Positions 32,591-64,000 of a DNA stretch of 64,000 nucleotides are shown piece after piece. The notes below the pieces were generated by a model. It saw only the letters and a list, made by a program, of their open reading frames with translations. It did not search any database and was not told the origin of the DNA. The stretch comes from Mycolicibacterium sp. CBMA 234 (GTDB lineage: Bacteria > Actinomycetota > Actinomycetes > Mycobacteriales > Mycobacteriaceae): assembly GCF_009729415.1 (NCBI RefSeq), contig NZ_MPKW01000022.1, forward strand, positions 1 to 64,000. Direction: 5' to 3'. Both the position numbers and the translations under genes were made by a program. Every line of letters starts with the position of its first letter. Within the stretch, counting starts at the first letter, position 1.

Positions 32591-33367
32591 ATGTTCGCCC
32601 TCGCCAATAAGAACGTCGTCGTCACCGGAGCCACCAAGGGCATCGGCTACGGCATCGCCGCGGTCTTCGCCTCCGCCGGCGCCAACGTCGCCGTCGCGGC
32701 CCGCTCGATCGGTGACCTCGATACCGCCGTCGCGGGCCTCGACGCCCTCGGGCCCGGCAAGGTCATCGGCATCGTCGTCGACGTGGCCGATCCACAGTCC
32801 TGCCAGGCGATGGCCCAGACCGCCGTCGATGCCTTCGGCGGCATCGACGTGTTGTGCGCCAACGCCGGCATCTTCCCCGAAGCTGCGCTGGACACCATGA
32901 CCCCGGCAGACCTCACGACGGTGCTCGACGTCAACGTCAAAGGCACCGTCTACAGCGTGCAGGCCTGTCTGGACGCGCTGACCAAGAGCGGCGCCGGGCG
33001 CGTCGTCATCACCTCGTCCATCACCGGACCGGTCACCGGGTTCCCCGGCTGGTCGCACTACGGTGCGTCCAAGGCCGCGCAGCTGGGCTTCATGCGCACG
33101 GCCGCAATCGAACTCGCGCGCAAGCGCATCACGGTCAACGCGGTGCTACCCGGCAACATCCTCACCGAGGGCCTCCAGGAGATGGGCGAGGACTACATCG
33201 CCGGCATGGCCAGGTCGATTCCCGCCGGCACGCTGGGCACTCCTGAAGACATCGGGCACCTCGCCGCGTTCCTGGCCACCGACGAAGCCCGGTACATCAC
33301 AGGGCAGGCCATCGTGGTCGACGGCGGGCAAGTCCTGCCCGAATCACTGGATGCCCTCGCCGGGTGA
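32591..33367 (+). CDS. Short-chain dehydrogenase/reductase (FabG-like)
   Basis: This is a 258-residue classical SDR. The cofactor motif GATKGIG is at residues 13-19, CANAG at 89-93, active-site Ser142-143 in VVITSSITG, and catalytic Tyr157/Lys161 in SHYGASKAAQLG. The absence of an acidic residue at the end of the second strand and Arg38 suggest NADP(H). The ending YITGQAIVVDGGQVLPES is FabG-like. It starts 11 bases after the kinase stop and overlaps the GntR gene, so it belongs to the catabolic unit, perhaps acting on the aldehyde or alcohol intermediate. Annotated homologues are usually called 3-oxoacyl-ACP reductase, which is probably not its real role here. Confidence 0.9.
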   Translation: MFALANKNVVVTGATKGIGYGIAAVFASAGANVAVAARSIGDLDTAVAGLDALGPGKVIGIVVDVADPQSCQAMAQTAVDAFGGIDVLCANAGIFPEAALDTMTPADLTTVLDVNVKGTVYSVQACLDALTKSGAGRVVITSSITGPVTGFPGWSHYGASKAAQLGFMRTAAIELARKRITVNAVLPGNILTEGLQEMGEDYIAGMARSIPAGTLGTPEDIGHLAAFLATDEARYITGQAIVVDGGQVLPESLDALAG

Positions 33368-34191
33368 CCGTGAGAAACACGCCAGACGATCGGTACGGTA
33401 ACGGTATGGACGAATCCGAGGGCGGCCCGGTTGCCGAGGATGTACGGCGCCGCATCGTCAGCATGCTCGACGCCGGCACCCTTCGGCCCGGCGACCGCCT
33501 AGGGTCCGAACGGGACGTCGCCGAGCAGTTCGGCGTCTCCCGTGCCACGTTGCGCAGCGCCCTCGTCCCCCTGAGTCGCGCCGGAATCCTGGAACGACGC
33601 AGCGGCCGCGCCGGTGGCACCTTCATCAAAACCGGTCTGGTCGAACGCAATGTCGCCGAATTGTCCGGCCTACCCAACCGGCTCAAGCAAGGCGGACACT
33701 CCACCACCCGCAGCCGCGTCCTCTCGACGTCCTTGCGTGGCGCGACGGCCATTGAGGCTCAGCGCCTCGGCATCAAGCCGGACACCGAACTCGTCGTCGT
33801 GCAGCGGCTGCGTTACGCCGACGGTTTCCCGCTCTCGGTCGACTGCGCACACTTCCCCGCCGAGCGGGTGCCCGACCTGCTGGAGCAACCGCTCGGCGGC
33901 TCCATCTACGAGATTCTGGCCGTCCGGTACAACCTTGCTCCGGCCTCATCTATCGAGAGCATCGAGGTTGTCAGCGCCAATCCGCGCGAAGCCGCCTGGC
34001 TTGAAATCCCTACGCGCACTCCCCTATTGGCCATGACGCGCGTCGCCTCCGACGCCGACGGCCAGCCGTTCGAATACTCCGAAGACCTGTTCCGAGCTGA
34101 CCGGGTCCGGCTCGTCGCCAAGAACACCGCGCTGGCCGAACGTGAAAGCCTCGGCACCGACGGCCGCGTCGAGCTGACCGTTACGGCGTAG
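33364..34191 (+). CDS. GntR-family regulator with UTRA ligand domain
   Basis: The regulator has up to 275 residues. A GTG at 33364 overlaps the SDR stop as GTGA; an ATG at 33406 (MDESEGG) is an alternative that removes 14 residues. The winged helix-turn-helix covers about 20-90 (RRRIVSMLDAGTLRPGDRLGSERDVAEQFGVSRATLRSAL, GILERRSGRAGGTFI). The UTRA effector domain follows (about 110-260: LGIKPDTELVVVQRLRYADG, IYEILAVRYNLAPASSIESIEV, PLLAMTRVASDADGQPFEYSED). HutC/UTRA regulators bind small ligands such as amino acids, sugars or phosphonates. The likely operators are the inverted AGCAGACCAAAT copies upstream. The 3' end overlaps the convergent mmpL gene by 11 bases. Confidence 0.9.
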   Translation: MTVRNTPDDRYGNGMDESEGGPVAEDVRRRIVSMLDAGTLRPGDRLGSERDVAEQFGVSRATLRSALVPLSRAGILERRSGRAGGTFIKTGLVERNVAELSGLPNRLKQGGHSTTRSRVLSTSLRGATAIEAQRLGIKPDTELVVVQRLRYADGFPLSVDCAHFPAERVPDLLEQPLGGSIYEILAVRYNLAPASSIESIEVVSANPREAAWLEIPTRTPLLAMTRVASDADGQPFEYSEDLFRADRVRLVAKNTALAERESLGTDGRVELTVTA

Positions 34192-37122
34192 CGACGCGCT
34201 TGCGCAACCGTCCGGACGGCCACCAGTTGTACTTGCCGACCAGCACGGCCAGCGCCGGCACCGTGACGGTCCGCACGATCAACGTGTCGATCAGCAGACC
34301 GATGCCGATGATGAAGCCGCCCTGCACCATCGAGCCGATGCTGCTGAACAGCATCGCGAACATGGGTGCCGCGAAAATCATTCCGGCAGAGGTGATCACA
34401 CTGCCCGTGGTCCGGACGGTGCGGATGACGCCCGAGCGGATACCGTGCGGGGATTCGTCACGAATCCGGGAGATCAACAGCATGTTGTAGTCGGCGCCGA
34501 CGGCCACCAGCACGATGAATGCCATGCCCGGGGTACTCGCCGCCATGGACTGACCGCCGAAGATCTGCAACACGATGACCCCGATGCCCAGTGACGACAG
34601 GCACGAAAGGATCACGGTGCCAACGAGATACATCGGTGCGACGACGGCCCTCAGCAACAGCACCAGGATCAGGAAGACCACGACGACGGTCATCAGCACG
34701 ATGTACCGCAGGTCCTTGTTGAAGTAGTCGCGCAGCTCCGCGTAATAGGGGGTCATGCCCGACATCGCGATCTTGGCGTCGGCCAGCGACGTATTGGCTT
34801 GGGCGCCTTGCGCTGCCGCGAGGATCGCCTTCACCTGGTCCATGGCCTTGGTGTCGTACGGGTTGAGCTTGGACTCGACGAGGTACCGCGCTGAATGCCC
34901 GTCCGGCGACATGAAAACCCGTGCCAGGTCTTTGAATTTGTCGTTGTCCAGGATTTCCGGCGAGATGTAGAAGCCCGCCGCGCCCGGCTCGGACGCATGC
35001 AGCTTCATCGCCAGCAGGAAGGCCGAGGCGTGCGAAAGCCCTTCGCCCAGTTGCTTGGTCTGGTCGTCGAGGGTGCGCAGCCCTTCGGCGATCTTGCGGC
35101 TGCCCTCGGCCAGCGCGTTGGCACCTTCCCGCAGGGACGCCATGTTCTGCTTCATACCGCCCGCGCCCCCCGCGCCGCCGCTGCCGCTGCCGCCAAGGGA
35201 ACGAAGGGCTTTGGCAGCTGAATCCAGCGAGGGCTGCATCTTGTGCAGGCCGTCCGACAGGCGCTGCAGCTGGTCCCGCTGCTGCGTGCAGTCCGGATCG
35301 TTGTTGCAGCCTGGGTTGTCCTTACGCTGCTGCAGTAGGGCATCGGCCATGGCGACCATGTCGTGGAAGTTCTGGCTGCCCGACCGGGGCGGGGTGTTCG
35401 GTACCTCACCGGAATCGCGCACGCTGTCCAACTGCCGCTGCGCATCCTGGAATTCCTGCGAGTTCTCCAGTTGGTCCTTGATGCTCGCCATGGACTTGCT
35501 CAGGGTCTCCATCACACCCATGGTCTTGGTCAACTGGGTGCGCACCGTGGCCAGGCTGTCGGCGAGCTTGCCCGCCCCACCGACCAGCGCCTGTCGTTGA
35601 TCGACGCTGCCATTGATCTTGTTGGTGGCCTCAGCGAGTTTGTCGCCGATCTCGCCGGCCTGGAAGCTCAGGGTGGCCTGTTCCAGCGGGGCACCGGTGG
35701 GCCGGGTGACGCCGCGCACGACGGCGATGTCGGGCACCTGAGCGACGCGCTGCGCCATCTGCTCAAGATCCGCGAGCCCCTTGGTGTTCCGCAGGTCGTG
35801 CGGGGACTGGATGAAAAGATATTGCGGCGCAGTGACACTCGCCGGGTAATGGCGCTCGATCGCGGCCATGCCGACATTGCTCTCGGCCGACGCCGGCAGC
35901 GCGGTGCGCGCGTCGTAGCTGGTGTGCAACCAGCCCACGCCGGCAGCCAGCGCGATCAGCACGACCAGGCTCCCAACCAGGTGACGCACCGGATGGCGGA
36001 CGATATTGATCCCGGACCGGTGCCAGAAACGGCTGGTCAGTTCCTTCTTGGGCTTGGCCCACCCGCGCCGTCCGACGAGCGTCAAGATCGCCGGCAACAA
36101 CGTGATCGAGGACAGGAACGCAATCGCGATCGTCACCGCCAGCGCCGGGCCGGTCGTGGAGAACACCTTCAGGGTGGTGAAGCTCATGCCCAGGAACGTC
36201 ACCGCGACGGTGGCAGCGGAGGCGGCGATCACTTTGCCGATGGCGGTCAGCGCCCGCGCCACCGCCTCATCGGAATCGAGTCCCTGGCGCAGGTATTCGT
36301 GATAGCGACTGATCAGGAAGACGGCATAGTCCACCCCGGCGCCGATCATCATGGCGCTCATGAAGACAACGGTCTGCTGCGAGATGGGCAGACCCCACGT
36401 CGCCAGGGCCGCCACGCCCTGCGTCGCCGCCGCCTGCGACAGCGTGATGGTCGCCAACGGCACCAGGATGGTGACGATACTGCGGTACACCACAAAGAGA
36501 ATCAGCAAGACCATGCCGATGGTGGCGGTCTCGATGACGCGGAGATCACGCAAGCCGAGCTGCTCGCGTTCAGCGACGGTGGCCGTCAGGCCCGTCATGT
36601 GCACCGTCAGCGACGAGCCCGCGACCGCGTGGTCGACGATGCTGACGACCCGCTTGTACGCGTCGCTGGATTCCGGCGAACCCAGCTCGCCGCGGATGCC
36701 GACCGGAATGAACCAGGCCTGGTTGTCCTTGCTGGCCAACACTTCTCGCATCGGCGGCTGGGAGATGAAGTCCTGCACCATGACGACGTCGTGGTCGTCG
36801 CGGTGCAACCGGTCCACCAGGGTGCTGTAGACGTCCTCGTCGGCTTTGGAGAGTCCGCGTTCGTCGATGAGCACCACGAGCGCGATGTTCTGGATGCCCG
36901 GTTCATGGAACGCCGCAGTCATGTCCCGCGTCGCCGCCATCACCGCCGAGTTACTCGGCAACAGCTCCTGGTTGCGGTCGCTGGCCAGTTTCATCAACGG
37001 CGGGACCGCAACGGACAGTGCCGCAACGATCACCAACCAGGCCGCGATCACCCACCACGGCCGGCGCAGTACCAAGCGCGCCAGTCGTTCGAAGATGCCG
37101 TTGACCGACATTCGCTTCAACG

Positions 37123-37126
<4 letters not shown>
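34181..37126 (-). CDS. MmpL-family (RND) transporter coupled to the NRPS
   Basis: This is a 981-residue MmpL protein. Its GTG (37124-37126) overlaps the NRPS stop as GTGA; an ATG at 37109-37111 five codons in is an alternative. One helix near the N-terminus, a periplasmic porter domain, a block of helices with the conserved MIGAGVDYAVFLISRYHEYLRQG, a second long periplasmic domain (about 430-760) with heptad-like coiled-coil stretches and a Gly/Ser-rich insert, and a C-terminal helix block with VLVAVGADYNMLLISRIRDE. The GADY/GVDYA Asp-Tyr pairs relay protons. The coiled-coil insert is of the MmpL4/5 type that exports glycopeptidolipids and siderophores. No mmpS is in the window. Export of the NRPS product is strongly suggested by the overlap. 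Confidence 0.93.

Positions 37127-64000
<26,874 letters not shown>

Overview
The window is high-GC, densely packed DNA from a mycobacterium, most likely a Mycolicibacterium-type environmental species. The evidence is the asd-ask pair, leuA, a DnaQ-like exonuclease and murT-gatD in the order known from M. tuberculosis (Rv3708c to Rv3713), together with mce genes, an MmpL transporter, a GAP-family protein, many GTG/TTG starts and frequent GTGA/ATGA stop-start overlaps. Assignments come from reading sequence motifs; no database search was run.

Layout. 1-3340: the start of an Old Yellow Enzyme-type oxidoreductase (cut by the window edge), an unusual two-gene mce unit (mceB-mceE) and a divergent TetR regulator with a palindromic operator between them. 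3347-5897: a strong terminator, a His/Gly/Pro-rich membrane protein, a secreted barnase-like RNase coupled to a barstar inhibitor, and a secreted DUF4185 protein. 5900-8205: asd and ask (lysine/threonine/methionine/diaminopimelate pathway). 8302-11884: nitroreductase, two small envelope proteins and a three-gene nitrile hydratase/thiocyanate hydrolase-like operon. 11898-13870: leuA behind a promoter, a 13-residue V/I/L-containing leader peptide and a nested hairpin that look like an attenuator. 13874-19847: TetR, a four-gene translationally coupled membrane operon containing a cupredoxin-like lipoprotein, and a carotenoid oxygenase behind its own palindrome. 19880-25588: amidase, DnaQ-BRCT exonuclease, extended SDR, and murT-gatD for lipid II amidation.

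25601-34191 looks like a catabolic island. A permease, a class-III aminotransferase-fold enzyme and an acyl-CoA synthetase run one way; an APH-type small-molecule kinase, an SDR and a GntR/UTRA regulator run the other way. They share a promoter region that carries the same 12-bp motif in inverted orientation near both start codons. A kinase plus phospholyase route for an amino alcohol is the best hypothesis.

34181-64000 is an MmpL transporter coupled by a GTGA overlap to one giant nonribosomal peptide synthetase. The NRPS coding region runs off the right edge. The visible part holds the end of one epimerization domain, seven further modules (one with an embedded N-methyltransferase, two with epimerases) and a terminal thioesterase. 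It should build a peptide of at least eight residues with D-residues at three positions and one N-methylation, probably a lipopeptide exported by the MmpL. This is the most likely undescribed system in the window.
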